A stretch of DNA of 64,000 nucleotides from Undaria pinnatifida (Eukaryota; Sar; Phaeophyceae; Laminariales; Alariaceae): assembly GCA_012845835.1 (NCBI GenBank), contig JABAKD010000021.1, positions 1,439,185 through 1,503,184 of the forward strand, written 5' to 3'. Shown piece after piece: positions 10,841 through 20,678 of this stretch. The number at the start of each line of letters is the position of its first letter. Within the stretch, counting starts at the first letter, position 1. The position numbers were made by a program, and so were the translations under genes. A model generated the notes under the pieces. It had not been told where the DNA came from, ran no database searches, and saw only the letters and a program-made list of their open reading frames with translations.

Positions 10841-10884
10841 CGTACTCGAAACACCACTCTGAAACATATATCAACGAAGTCTAG

Positions 10885-11660
10885 AACGTCAACCAAAACA
10901 TGCACATGTAAGGAAGACTACCACGTAGTATCTATTACTACGCATACGCACAACAGACGCAAGTCATTTATAAAACAGTAACAAAGAAAAAAAAATAATA
11001 TAAAGGAAAGGAACGAAAAGAGAAGAAAGCGAAAAGAAAAAAAACGAAAAAGGAAAGAAAAGAAAAGACAAGAAAAGCAAGAAAAGACAAGAAAAGCAAG
11101 AAAAGACAAGAAAAGCAAGAAAAGACAAGACAAGAAGAGGAAGCAAGGCAAGGAGATAAGAAAAATAAATGTCATACTAGCAGACCCTCCTAGGAACTGA
11201 CTAAATACGGCATTGGGCTCATAGAGGGTATCAAGTGCATCATCAATGGCACCGGGGAGAGAACGCAACATGGCGAAGAAGTCAGGTCGGTCTTACGCTA
11301 TCTTGTGACGGTCATTGGAAGGCCCACAACTTTCAAGACGATGACGGCCAGACCCAGACTTCGGTCTTGAGCACGACGTCCCCCCTTCCCCCCTCCTCCC
11401 CCCTCCCCCCCCCCCCCCCTTCCCCCTCCCCCCTCCCCCCCCGCCCCCCCCCGCCCCCCCCCCCCCGCCCCCCTCCCCCCGCCCCCCCCCCCCCTCCCCC
11501 CGCACCCCTCTCCCCCCCGCCGCTTAGAGATGCCGAGGTTGGATGGGGCTGCCGCAGCCTTTGCGCGTCGCTCTGCAGCTTTGCATCTCTCCGTTTCATG
11601 CCAATTCGGCATGAACAACTCGGCTCCACCTCCTCTACTCGTCGAAACCATCTGCCAGCC
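10885..11660 (-). mobile_element. Family J retroposon, copy 3 (5'-side part)
   Basis: It shares with the 19.2-kb and 35-kb copies the block ending in GACTTGCGTCTGT (minus strand), then a long pyrimidine-rich tract (purine on plus, 10980-11165), then a block containing the minus-strand words GCCATGTTGCGTTCTCTCCC and GATGATGCACTTGATACCCT. A C-rich tract of about 130 bp (11390-11525) and a block ending at CGAAACCATC (11642-11651) complete it. A short minus-strand peptide beginning MLRSLP is conserved between copies but is not recognised. Confidence 0.55.
11385..11526. repeat. C-rich tract (G-quadruplex-prone on minus strand)
   Basis: About 140 bp made almost only of C with single T or G interruptions. 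The minus strand therefore carries many runs of four or more G. It sits at the same place in family J as the C-tract at 19960-20012. Open frames through it are compositional artefacts. Confidence 0.85.
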
Positions 11661-12227
11661 TTCTGAGCAGCCTTTTGCCACCCTTCGAATTTCATTGCTA
11701 TTGCCGACATATCATCCTTCAGATGATCCATCCAGTCTTACTCTTGCCCCCCTGAGTAGCCCGTACCCAACATACAAGGAGAAGACAGAGATCCATACAA
11801 GGAGAAGACGCCACCACGTATAATTCGTAGTCAAGAACTTGGGCGCACTTGAGATGTGCCCCGAAAACAACCTATAATACACCAAAAACCTATTAATAAA
11901 AAGAAGTTCTAGAGTGGTGGCGACATCTGTGTGGTCGTACACTGCTGGGGTTATGTACTAAACAACGGCTTTCGACAATTAAAATGTGGACTTTCAAAAA
12001 TCGGGAGTACATTTCATGTAGTCTTGTATATTGCCTTCTAGATGTATGTAGTCTTGTAGCCATGCAGTCAGTCTACCGACACAGACATGGTCGGGTAGGT
12101 TTGTTTTAGCCGAAGGCACAAGAGGTATAGATGCTTGTTCCGGCTTAGAAGCGTTTTGACGAGGCGAGGGAGATGGGTTGTTGAGTGTACAAAATGTGGG
12201 ATTCGTTGGGGGTAGGTATATCCATAT
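11661..12227. other. No gene seen; echo of the Ub-RING 3' end at 11909-11946
   Basis: TAGAGTGGTGGCGACATCTG, then TG(G)TCGT, closely resembles the bases from the stop codon of the Ub-RING gene onward (31219-31247). No RING or ubiquitin sequence precedes it. The remainder is without recognisable features. Confidence 0.3.
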
Positions 12228-13010
12228 ATTATAAAAATGAAAATACACTCCAGCTATGAGATCGAATATTTTGTCGAAACTCATATTTGCAAGCTGTGTG
12301 TGATACTCCGATCGCGCGTATTACGGGATGTGTGTCCTCATTAAGGATGTAGGTCGGCGACTCCCCTTGCAACTACAGTGTAGCTTATCAGGGTCAACAG
12401 GGTGATGTTAGTCAGTCTGTGCGCGGAAACTATAAAACCCGTTTCTGAGGGGGACAAAGTCTGACAGCTGTGGAAGGAAATGCATCAGTTTATCAAGTGA
12501 ATCCTGTAAGTCGAATAACCGGTGAGGGAAGGGCGGAGCTTTTAAGGACGTGGGGGCCTGATTTTGATCAAAAGGGGGGCGGGGGAGGGGGAAGGGGGGA
12601 GGGGGGGAAGGGGACGGGTGGGGCAGGTCAATTTGTGGGTGGAAACTATAAATCCTTCTTGTGGGGGAGGGGGGGGGTGTGTGGCGGGGGAGGCGGGGGG
12701 CGGGGGGGAGGGCTTTAGATCGCATAGATGTAGGGATTTGCTGTACGCGTGTTGCTAGGTCGAGGCGATGGTGCGGGTGGTGGGAAAGGAGGGGGCGTTG
12801 GGGGCGGGGGTGGGTGGGAATTGCAGCAGCGGCATGGACGGCTCTAAAAAGATAACCAAGCGATATCCAGGGCGTGGCAAGTGTTTATTACTCTGGCGGA
12901 TTCCGATATTAGGTGGGGCGTTTAAGCGAGAGGAAACGAGAAAAAAATAAAATAAAATGGGGCGGGCGGGGGGGGGGGGGGGGGGGGGTGCAAGAGGTTT
13001 AGGTCACATA
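12228..13010 (+). repeat. Family D dispersed repeat, copy 2 (long)
   Basis: It begins TATATTATAAAAATGAAAAT, shares the 5' part with 1803-2135, then continues with two or three G-rich units. Each unit has (A/G)GAAACTATAAA.CC followed by G-rich sequence and GGTCGAGGCGATGGTGCGGG or similar, ending in a G run of about 20 at 12969-12988. The reverse complement of 15380-15985 has the same units in the same order. G runs on the plus strand are quadruplex-prone. Confidence 0.65.
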
Positions 13011-13066
13011 AATATCTGTGAAGGAATCCTAAATATGAAGGAATATGAAAGCGCGTCGTTTTTTAG

Positions 13067-13288
13067 ATGATACATGACGTTGCACCCATGATTGAGACTC
13101 GGTCGGAAATTGAAAGGCTATGGGCTGTGAAGAGCCTGGGGCACAGTCGGTCCGCATGGTGTAATTTGCGACAGTACGCGTTATGGGTCGCGTCAGGAAA
13201 CGGTCACGGCCGAGCTGAGAGGCCACGGTACGATGTACCGCAAGGAGATAGTTGGTGTCAGAAATCGATACGAGGCTGGGTTGATTAA
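13067..13288 (+). CDS. Hypothetical 73-residue open frame
   Basis: An ATG-started frame of 73 codons ending in TAA. The composition is even, with Trp, Arg and acidic residues spread through it, unlike the low-complexity frames around it. It lies between a family D and a family E repeat. No domain, signal peptide or splice site is obvious. It could be a small gene, an exon, or chance. Confidence 0.2.
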   Translation: MIHDVAPMIETRSEIERLWAVKSLGHSRSAWCNLRQYALWVASGNGHGRAERPRYDVPQGDSWCQKSIRGWVD

Positions 13289-13389
13289 TCAGCGTCGCGG
13301 ATCGGGGTCAAAATATAAAACCTAAGTGTATGCTGCTGTAATACCGCACGGTGCCGCGGAATAGTGGCTGTATGCCGATTTCTGTCGTA

Positions 13390-13800
13390 TGAGCAATGCT
13401 AAAATCGCGGTAGACCACAGTACCAACCTATCACGTAGGGTATTTCGTACCTACCGTCTGCACGATCGGCTCCCAACCCCTGCCAAACGAAGTAGCATAT
13501 GCCTTACCAGGGAACGTAATCGGGCGCGGGCATATCAAGCGGTCTTTCAAAACACTGACGATTTGCCCTTCTCCCCCTCGTGTTCAGTGGTGGTGACATC
13601 GCATGACCACATCACGTCGCTCGTTGTATTTGCAATACGTGTCTCTGTCGTGTAATTGGCGACCTCAGAGCCCCACACCGGCACGGCAAAAAACCATGGT
13701 CTACCTACCTACCTGCGGACTGGAATGTTCAATCTTTTGTGGTGCGATCCATGTAAAATAAATCACCACAACGAAGCTATAACACATTGTGTACCACAGT
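13390..13800 (+). repeat. Family E dispersed repeat, copy 1
   Basis: It contains CGGTAGACCACAGTACCAAC, CTACCGTCTGCACGATCG, AAACACTGACGATT and GGTGGTGACATCGCATGACC. These are shared with 17944-18234, 18235-18680 and, for the last part, 14893-15080. The end includes GCGATCCATGTA and ACGAAGCT. No conserved frame or terminal inverted repeat was found. Confidence 0.6.
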
Positions 13801-13837
13801 TGTAAATGATTGTTTCAAATGGTTGTTTTGTATTCAT

Positions 13838-13945
13838 GATGTTGCTGTTGTTGTTGCTCTCAAATTTACTCGCATCATCAGATCCGTGGTCACAGGGCGG
13901 GCCCCAGTCTTTCTGGAGTTGCAGAATACCCTAAAAAAAACACAA
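13838..13945 (-). mobile_element. Family J 3'-end fragment
   Basis: On the minus strand it reads CCAGAAAGACTGGGGCCCGC, CTGTGACCACGGATC and ends in a decayed (AAC)n tail at 13842-13860. It corresponds to the last ~100 bp of the copies at 5530 and 19228. Confidence 0.55.
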
Positions 13946-14094
13946 ACCAACCAAAAGTCATTCAAATAAATAGCCAGGCTTGGTTGTTGGAATCCACGGG
14001 AGATTCCTAAAAGCCCCCCCCCCCCCCCCCCCCTCCTCTCCCTGACACACACGCAAAGAACGCCCTCCCCACCCCTCTCCCCCGCCGCCCCACC

Positions 14095-14423
14095 TAAAAT
14101 CAATTTTTTTGCTGGAACAGGAAACATTACCAGGCTGGTGATATCACCTCATTATTACCTATCCAACCAGCCATGCCGTAGCCCCACTTCATATATTTCC
14201 GCCCACCCCCCCCCGCCCCCCCGCTCCCCCTTCCCCGTTATCTGCACCATCGCCTAGACCTAGCACGTATAGTAAAGCTTCTCCCAGGTATACATTCATG
14301 CGGCCTAAAAGGCTTTGATTTCGCCCCCTCGTTTCGTTATCTTCTTCCGCTGTCCCACCGAAAATCAAAATCTGCGTTTTTTTTTTATTTTAATTTTTTT
14401 CATTCGCACATTGCTACTTTCCA
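14095..14423 (-). repeat. Family D unit
   Basis: On plus it reads CTAAAATCAA, GATATCACCTCATTAT, a C-rich run, then CACCATCGCCTAGACCTAGC. These are the words of the tandem units at 15110-15985 and 20690-21600. It is preceded by a run of about 23 C at 14011-14033. Confidence 0.55.
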
Positions 14424-14712
14424 GCACCTGAACAATCCGTGGTCACAGATGTCGTCCCTTCCCCCCCCTCCCCCCCCCCCGGTTCTTGCCTTCAATTTTT
14501 ATCGCGCATAGGGTTCAGCGATCCCACTGCTCGTCGATTTTTCATCTCGAGTGTTGCTAACTCACGCTTTCGCGCTTTCCGCAAGTCAATTTGTGCGCAA
14601 GGAAAAGTCCCCACGAATTTATACGAGTATGCACCCGGGGAGATTCGAACCCACGAAACTGACCTATGCCAGGCTCGAGGATAACCTGATACGCCACCGG
14701 GGCTACCGGCTG
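14424..14712 (-). mobile_element. SINE-A retroposon, copy 2
   Basis: The tRNA-like head is at the right end (B-box reverse complement near 14639-14651; the A-box region ends in GCCACCGGGGCTACCGG). The tail words CCGTGGTCACAG and CCCCGGTTCTTGCCTTCAAT are at the left. It is inserted between family D units, so it is younger than they are. Confidence 0.75.
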
Positions 14713-14892
14713 AACGAACACTACCAGACAGTTGATATCACTTCAATGCCTTTCCAGCCATCCATATCGTTGCTCCAGTTCATACCCCGACCCCCTTCCC
14801 CCGCCCCAACACCCCCTTCTTCCCCACCACCCGCACAATCGCGTAGACCTAGCACCATGCGTATAGGAAGCTCCTAACATATATATACATTA
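14713..14892 (-). repeat. Family D unit (other side of the SINE)
   Basis: ACACTACCAGACAGTTGATA, CAGCCATCC, a C-rich run and CACCCGCACAATCGCGTAGA show the same unit as elsewhere in family D. It is separated from its neighbour by the SINE-A insertion. Confidence 0.5.
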
Positions 14893-15105
14893 GTGGCGTT
14901 GACATTGCATGACCACATCACATCGCCTGTTGTGTTTGACAATATGTATTTCTTTCTTATAACTAGCGATATCAGAAAATAATGATAACTAAATGATTTT
15001 ACCTATCGATTGAAATATCCTATCTTTCAATCCATTTCCAATAACAAGTTATGAATACACCTAAAAAATGGGTTGCATACTACATGTAACATTGAACCTT
15101 CTAGA
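14893..15105 (+). repeat. Family E fragment
   Basis: The words GACATTGCATGACCACATCA and TCGCCTGTTGTGTTTG match the last part of family E at 13587-13650 and 18484-18530. The match then fades. Confidence 0.45.
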
Positions 15106-15107
15106 AT

Positions 15108-15985
15108 AATATACCTAACCAGGCGGGTGATATAAAGGGGTGTCTTGTTGCTGCAACCGTCAGATTCATCCTCTTCAATGGTTTATAGTTTCCGCGCACA
15201 TATTGGAATGCCCGCCCCCCCCCCCGACCCCTCTTATTCAAACGCCTCACCTAAAATTAAAATCTACCAGAGAAGTAAACACTGGCAGCCAGCTGATATC
15301 ATCTCATTATCCTTCTAGTTATCCATGCCGTAGACCTCCAACTCATCTCCGCTCTCCCCCCCCCCCCCCCCCTCTTTTTTATTTTTTTATTTCTCGCTCT
15401 CTCTTGCTCAAACGCTCCACCCAATCACGAAATCCACCAGAGTAACAAACACTTCCACGCCCTGGATGTCGCCTCATATTTTTTACAGCCGTCCATGCCG
15501 CTGCGGCAATTCCCCCCCCTCCCGCCCCCAACGCCCCCTCCTTCCCCACCACCCGCACCATCACCTAGACCTAGCACCACGCGTATAGCAAACCCCTACA
15601 TATAATCGACCCCACATATATGCGACCCTACATATATGCGACCTAAAGCCTCCCCCTCCCCCCTCCCACGCAAGAAGGATTTATAGTTTCCGACCTACAA
15701 ATGGAGCTGCCTCACCTGCCCCCCCCCCCCCTTCCCCCTCCCCCGCCCCCCTTTGATCAAACTCTGGCCCCCACGTCCTTAAAAACTCCGCCCTCCCCTC
15801 ACCGGTTATTCGACTTACAGGATTCACTTGATAAACTGATGCATTTCCTTCCACAGCTGTCAGATTTTGTCCACCTCAGAAACGGGTTTTATAGTTTCCG
15901 CGCACAGACTGCATAACATCACCCTGTTGACCCTGATAGCTACACTGTAGTTGCAAGGGGAGTCGCCGACCTATATCCTCACCCA
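15108..15985 (-). repeat. Family D dispersed repeat, copy 3 (long)
   Basis: On the minus strand it runs from the same start as 12400-12560 (15985 to about 15770) through G-rich units to 15108. Units share TATAGTTTCCGCGCACA, a C-rich run, AAAATC(A/C)AA, TCTACC and CATCACCTAGACCTAGCACC. Runs of 10-14 C occur near 15216, 15360 and 15720. Confidence 0.65.
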
Positions 15986-17025
15986 CGATTCGCGCGTCTT
16001 TTTACGCAGCAGCGGCGGACCAGCGATGCTTAATCGGGATGCTCGTGCGTGGAGGCAGGCGCCACCACGAGCCACAGTACGGCGCAGTCTCGGTTTGCGT
16101 GGAGGGAACTGCGCCGGCAGGAGGCAGGATTCGACGACGAGTGAGGAGGGCGACTGGCCGTCGACGGGCGGGGAAGAGACGGATTGAACTCTCCCTGAAC
16201 GAGATTTTTTTTTTTCAGCAGCACCGCAAGCTGCGTGGAGCATTTTGTTTTTTTGGGATGGGGGAGAAGGGAACCGATTGGAACTGAGTGTCAACGAGAG
16301 CAAGTGTAAAGGAGCGGGCCGAGTGAGCTAAAGCGATGAGGCGGCCATGGAGAACCACGGCAAGAGAAGGGCACACGGAGACCCACGACCCGCACGCACA
16401 CCATCATCACGAGGGCAGCGATCGTCTTTTTTGCAGGGTTTTTTAACGAGGCAGTAGTACAACATGTTCCTGACGTCACTGATTTTAGCAGAGTTGGTTG
16501 AAGAGTTTTATAACCTTCATGGGGAACGACCCCCCGCAATTTTCAATTTTCAGGCACGGGCGTAGTAGCTGCGCTGCAACCTGTCAAATAACTCGTGAAG
16601 GCGGGGCGATCATTGACATTTGTATGGTGTTTTTTGGTTCGATTGCTCTTATTTTTCACTGCATGCCCGCGGGTCGTCACTCTGACAGCACTCCAGACAG
16701 CAGGCGCGTTCGTCTGTGCTCACGATCACCGTGCGGATCGTACGGTGCAGGCAGCCCAGCCGCTGTAGTTTGTAGCCACGAGTTAGTTAGTTGTGGGAAC
16801 GGGGGAACTCTATGCTGTAGTTAAGTGGATACCCGCGGCCATGTGAGTTCAGTTTGCACATTGGACTTTTTACATTTTTGCGAAGGTTCTTCGTATCGTG
16901 CGGTTTAGGCGGGAAAGCATAGTATTTCCGGACAAATTTTGATTTCATTTGGTTTTCGGATCTTCCTAAGGCTCCAGCACCTTTGTGTGACCACGGACTC
17001 TAGATTTTTGACAAGAGGTAATGTT
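15986..17025. other. No gene seen
   Basis: A GC-rich, purine-biased stretch (15990-16200) has open frames on both strands without recognisable domains. A strong pyrimidine tract followed by CAG (16205-16220) could be an acceptor, but no exon is evident behind it. A degraded family J tail (GCTCCAGCACC, TGTGACCACGGACT) lies at 16970-17000, directly before a SINE-A. Confidence 0.35.
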
Positions 17026-17390
17026 GACCGGTCGCACCGGTGGCGTGTCAGGTTATCCTCGAGCCTGGTATAGGTCAGTTTCGTGAGTTGAGCCCCACCG
17101 AGTGCATGCTCGTCTAAATTCGTTAGGACTTTTTCTTGCGCACAAATTGACTTTCGGAAAGCGCGAGAGCGTGAGTTAGCAAAATTAAAACTCGATGAAA
17201 AATCGACGAGCAGTGGGATTGCTGAACCATACGCGCGACACAAAATGAAGGCAAGAACCGGGGGGGAGAAGGGACGACACCTACCTGCGACCACGGCTTG
17301 TCCAGAAGCTGGAAAGTAGAAGTGTTGAAAAAAAAAAAAAAATGTGAGAACAACAACAACAACAACAACAACCCTGGATTCGTTAGTCTA
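17026..17390 (+). mobile_element. SINE-A retroposon, copy 3, with (AAC)n tail
   Basis: Head GACCGGTCGCACCGGTGGCG with a B-box that has lost one base (GTGAGTTGAGCCCC). The body is as in the 3139 copy. It ends in A15, then ATGTGAGAAC(AAC)n at 17341-17372. This tail is the same as the 3' end of family J. Confidence 0.8.
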
Positions 17391-17943
17391 CATAGTACAG
17401 TCTACATAGCCTATAGTCTTTACAAAAACCTAAATTAATTGCGTCAAAACTGCTCGTTGCCAAATAACGGGTTCATCAAGAACGCAAGAACGAGGTGCGC
17501 GGGGTAATCACAGCAGCGCACATCATTGTAGCATTCGCCCACCACATACATCACCTCTCCGTTGCAATTGTTTTTTTTGGGCATCAACGAACTGGGTCCA
17601 ACGTATGCCCCCGTGGTGTCTTAGGTGGAGTGAGGAGCGGCAGTAAAAATCAAGTGCGCTGCTCGATAACCTGTTCCTGACCGTCGGTATACTGGACAAT
17701 CTTCCGGCCGCGTCTCCTCTGTATCAGGTGTGTGAGGAATTTTATTTGTCGTTTTCAAGCAAGCGGTTGCGTTGACGTATACTACATCTGGCTCGATGTA
17801 AAGGAAAGGAACACCACTCAGCGATCATCTACTACTACACTGATAAAGCATGTTTTCATGAGCCCCACTAACAAGAGCACCAGACATGGACGCGACATCT
17901 ACAGGACTACAGGCACCTTCGACGACAGTGGGGAGAACGCAGG
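17391..17943. other. No gene identified; coding-like patch near 17830-17960
   Basis: A plus-strand frame runs to 17962 (TAG) with polar, even composition. It has no ATG near its start and no family match. The rest is unremarkable. Confidence 0.25.
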
Positions 17944-18680
17944 GCGAAAAATCGTACACTAGATAAAAATAATGTGAAAAAGAAGCACAGACAGATATGT
18001 TAACACTGCGGTAGACCACACTACTACCAACCTATTGCGCAGGGCATTTCGTGCCTCCGGCCGTTTGCATGATAGCCTTACAACCTCTACCAAAGGCAGT
18101 AGCATATCCCTAACGAAGTAAGGTAACCCTCGCGTTCAATAGTGGTGACATCGCATGCCCACGTCACCTCGGTTGTTATATTTTGTAAGATGTGACCTCA
18201 GAGCCCCACATCATCGGCACGGCGAAAATTATGGGCGTAAAATCGTACATTTGAGCCAATAATAATATGAGAACTAAGTACGGGCGGATATGTTAAATTG
18301 CGGTAGAACACACTACCAACCTATTACGTAGGGTATGTGGTACATACCGTCTGCATGATCGCCTCCCGACCTATGCCAGACAAAGTATGACTGACCAAGG
18401 TACGTAATTGAGCGCGCGTACACCAAGCGTTCCTTTCAAAACACTGATGATTCGCACTTCTCGCTCTCGTGCTCAATGGTGGTGACATTGCATGACCACA
18501 TCACCTCGCCTGTTGTATTTTGCAATTTATTAGTATCTCTTTCGTAAAAATTAGCAATATAAAAAAGTAATGGTAACTTCACGGTTGTACACGTCGTACG
18601 AGTTTTCTATCCTGCGATCCACGTACAACAACAAATTACGAAGCTTCAACACGTTCTTTTACCACACCTAAGATCTGCTA
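17944..18680 (+). repeat. Family E, two tandem copies
   Basis: Units at about 17944-18234 and 18235-18680 both start with GCG(A/T)AAAATCGTACA, pass through GATATGTTAA, GCGGTAGA.CACACTAC and CCTATT(G/A)CG(C/T)AGGG, and carry GGTGACAT.GCATG.CCAC. The second unit is longer and matches 13390-13800 more fully. Confidence 0.6.
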
Positions 18681-19108
18681 TTATGGAAAAAAAAATGAGC
18701 GATTATTTTTGGCGATTATTTTTGTAGTTTTGAGGCTCCAGAATAACTGCATTAGAAATAAGGGGCGTCCCAGTCCATTACTAGACTATGGCTTCTGATT
18801 TTTGGAAAGCTGTTTTATTTTGAATTGGTAGGTCTTGTTTTGCCGTTTGCCTTTATTTTTGAAATCTGGCACGTTCACTGTCGCCGGCGACTGCTGCTGT
18901 CTCTCTTGTGCTGCTGCGCTGCTGCTGTGGTGCTGGTGTGGTGTGTCTGTGGTGGTTTCGATGGTGGTGGTGGTGCTGCTGTCGCGTGTGTGTGAGGACG
19001 AAGCTCTGTCTCGCGCACAACAAGCGCAGTACGCTGTCGTAGGTGTGTTTGTGATTCTTTGTTGTGGGTGATGCGTGACGTGTACAGCAGACAGGTATCA
19101 TACCAAGT
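18681..19108. other. No gene seen; GTG/GCT-rich patch
   Basis: 18880-18990 is built of GCTG and GTGGTG words. Frames there are low complexity. Confidence 0.4.
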
Positions 19109-19111
19109 ACA

Positions 19112-20112
19112 GCATAGGCAGTGGTGACATGTATGTGATACTTGGTACGAGGTAGTATTCAAAAGTCAAATAATCCCAGTTCTGAGAGGTTGGAAGAGCT
19201 GATTATTATTGCTGGAGTAATACTAGACTATTTTTTGTTGTTGTTCTCACATTAACTCGCAAAATCAAGTCCGTGGTCACAGGACAGGCTCCAGTCACTC
19301 TGGAGCTGAGGAATACCCTAGGGAAACAACACAAACAACCCAAGGTGGTACACGCATATATCACAGCTGACGCAATTCATGCCTCCACCAGAAACATATA
19401 AAAGTGAAATCGGGAGTCAGTCTACGATGTATGTGCCAGGTCCATACCGGTGCATACGTCTCATTACTCGCGCCTGGAAAAACCGACTATAATAATACCT
19501 CTTGCCACCCACGAAAGATTACCACGTATATATTACACGTAGTACCTATCTCTACGCATACGCACGACAGACGCAAGTCAATTGGAAAAAAGAAACATAG
19601 AACAAATAAGAAGAGAAAGGAAAGGAAAGAAAAGAGGAGAAAGCGAAAAAAGAAAACGAAAAAGGAAAGAAAATAAAAGAAAAGGCAAGAAAAGGCAAGA
19701 CAAGAAGAGGAAGCAAGCCCCAAGGAAAGGAAAAGAGGAAAAAAATATGTCATACTAGCAGACCCCAGGAACTGACTAAAGACGGCATTGGGCTTATAGA
19801 GGGTATCAAGTGCATCATCAATGGCACTGGGGAGAGAACGCAACATGGCGAAGAAGTTAAGGCAGTCTTACGCTGTCTTGTGACGGCCATTGGAAGGCCC
19901 TCGCCTTTCAAGACGATGATGGCCAAACCCAGACTTCAGTCTCCTGGGCATGACGCCCCCTCCCCCCCCCTCCCCCCCCCCCCCCCCCCCCCCCCTTCCC
20001 CCTCCCCCCGGCCGTGTAGGCAGTGGTGACATGTGATACTTAGTACGAGGTAGTATCCAAAAGTCAAATAATCCCAGTTCTGAGAGGTTGGAAGAGCTGT
20101 TATTGCTGGGCT
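19112..20112. repeat. ~100-bp direct repeats flanking a family J element
   Basis: 19112-19222 and 20014-20112 share TAGGCAGTGGTGACATG, CGAGGTAGTAT.CAAAAGTC, AATAATCCCAGTTCTGAGAG and TTGGAAGAGCTG. They are nearly identical apart from two small deletions. They bracket the family J copy at 19228-20012, as in a duplicated target or a pair of very short LTR-like ends. Confidence 0.6.
19228..20012 (-). mobile_element. Family J retroposon, copy 5 (longest clean copy)
   Basis: On the minus strand: a C/G-rich tract (19960-20012), the block with GCCATGTTGCGTTCTCTCCC, a pyrimidine-rich tract of ~150 bp, the block with GACTTGCGTCTGTCG and ACTCCCGATTTCACTTTTA, GGTATTCCTCAGCTCCAGAG, CTGTGACCACGGACTTGATT, and the AAC tail at 19232-19245. 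No reverse transcriptase or RNase H frame is present. Confidence 0.65.
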
Positions 20113-20402
20113 TAGAAACCACCATATCCGCTGATTCTGGCATCGATTATTTCTGAACCCAGTAATAATGATGATCTCTGGTCCCATGGTGGATGGTTTT
20201 TATTTTTGGCGTCAGAGATCCCGGTTACGGCGAGAAATAATCGCTGAAAGTATTCGCCATAATAGTTGGTCTAAAGATTGCGTTACATACCAATCTAACA
20301 TAAAATCTTCTACCAGGTATTATTAAAGTAGAATAATGAACAATATTGTACCAGGCAGGTGTTTTTTTTTTTCTTCTTTTTTGCACAGTTCTACTTTTTA
20401 GG
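20113..20402. other. No gene seen
   Basis: Ordinary AT-rich sequence with no conserved element recognised. Confidence 0.4.
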
Positions 20403-20678
20403 TTCTTGACAAGCCGTGGTTGCAGGTGTCGTCCCTTCTCCCCCCCGGTTCTTGCCTTCAACTTTTATCGCGCACAGGGTTCAGCAATCCCATTGCTCGT
20501 AGATTTTTCAGCGATCGATTGTTGCTAACTCACGCTCTCGCGCTTTCCGCAAGCCAATTCGTGCACAAGAAAAAGTCCCAACGAATTTATACGAGTATAC
20601 TCTCGGCTGGGCTCGAACTCACGAAACTGACCTACACCAGGCTCGAGGATAACCTGGTACGCCACCGGCGAGACCGGA
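20403..20678 (-). mobile_element. SINE-A retroposon, copy 4
   Basis: The tail words CAAGCCGTGGTTGCAGGTGT and CCCCGGTTCTTGCCTTCAAC are at the left, and the tRNA-like head, with its B-box reverse complement near 20608-20620 and CTGGTACGCCACCGG, at the right. It lies next to a family D array, as the 14.4-kb copy does. Confidence 0.75.

Noticed and set aside
10918..11271. Hydrophobic Leu/Phe/Ser-rich minus-strand frame that looks like a membrane protein
   Set aside because: It translates the purine/pyrimidine-biased tract of family J; the same artefact appears at 19487-19846 and 35178-35456.
11235..11731. Pro-rich and Gly-rich frames on both strands
   Set aside because: They come from the C-rich tract inside family J. 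Composition explains them fully.
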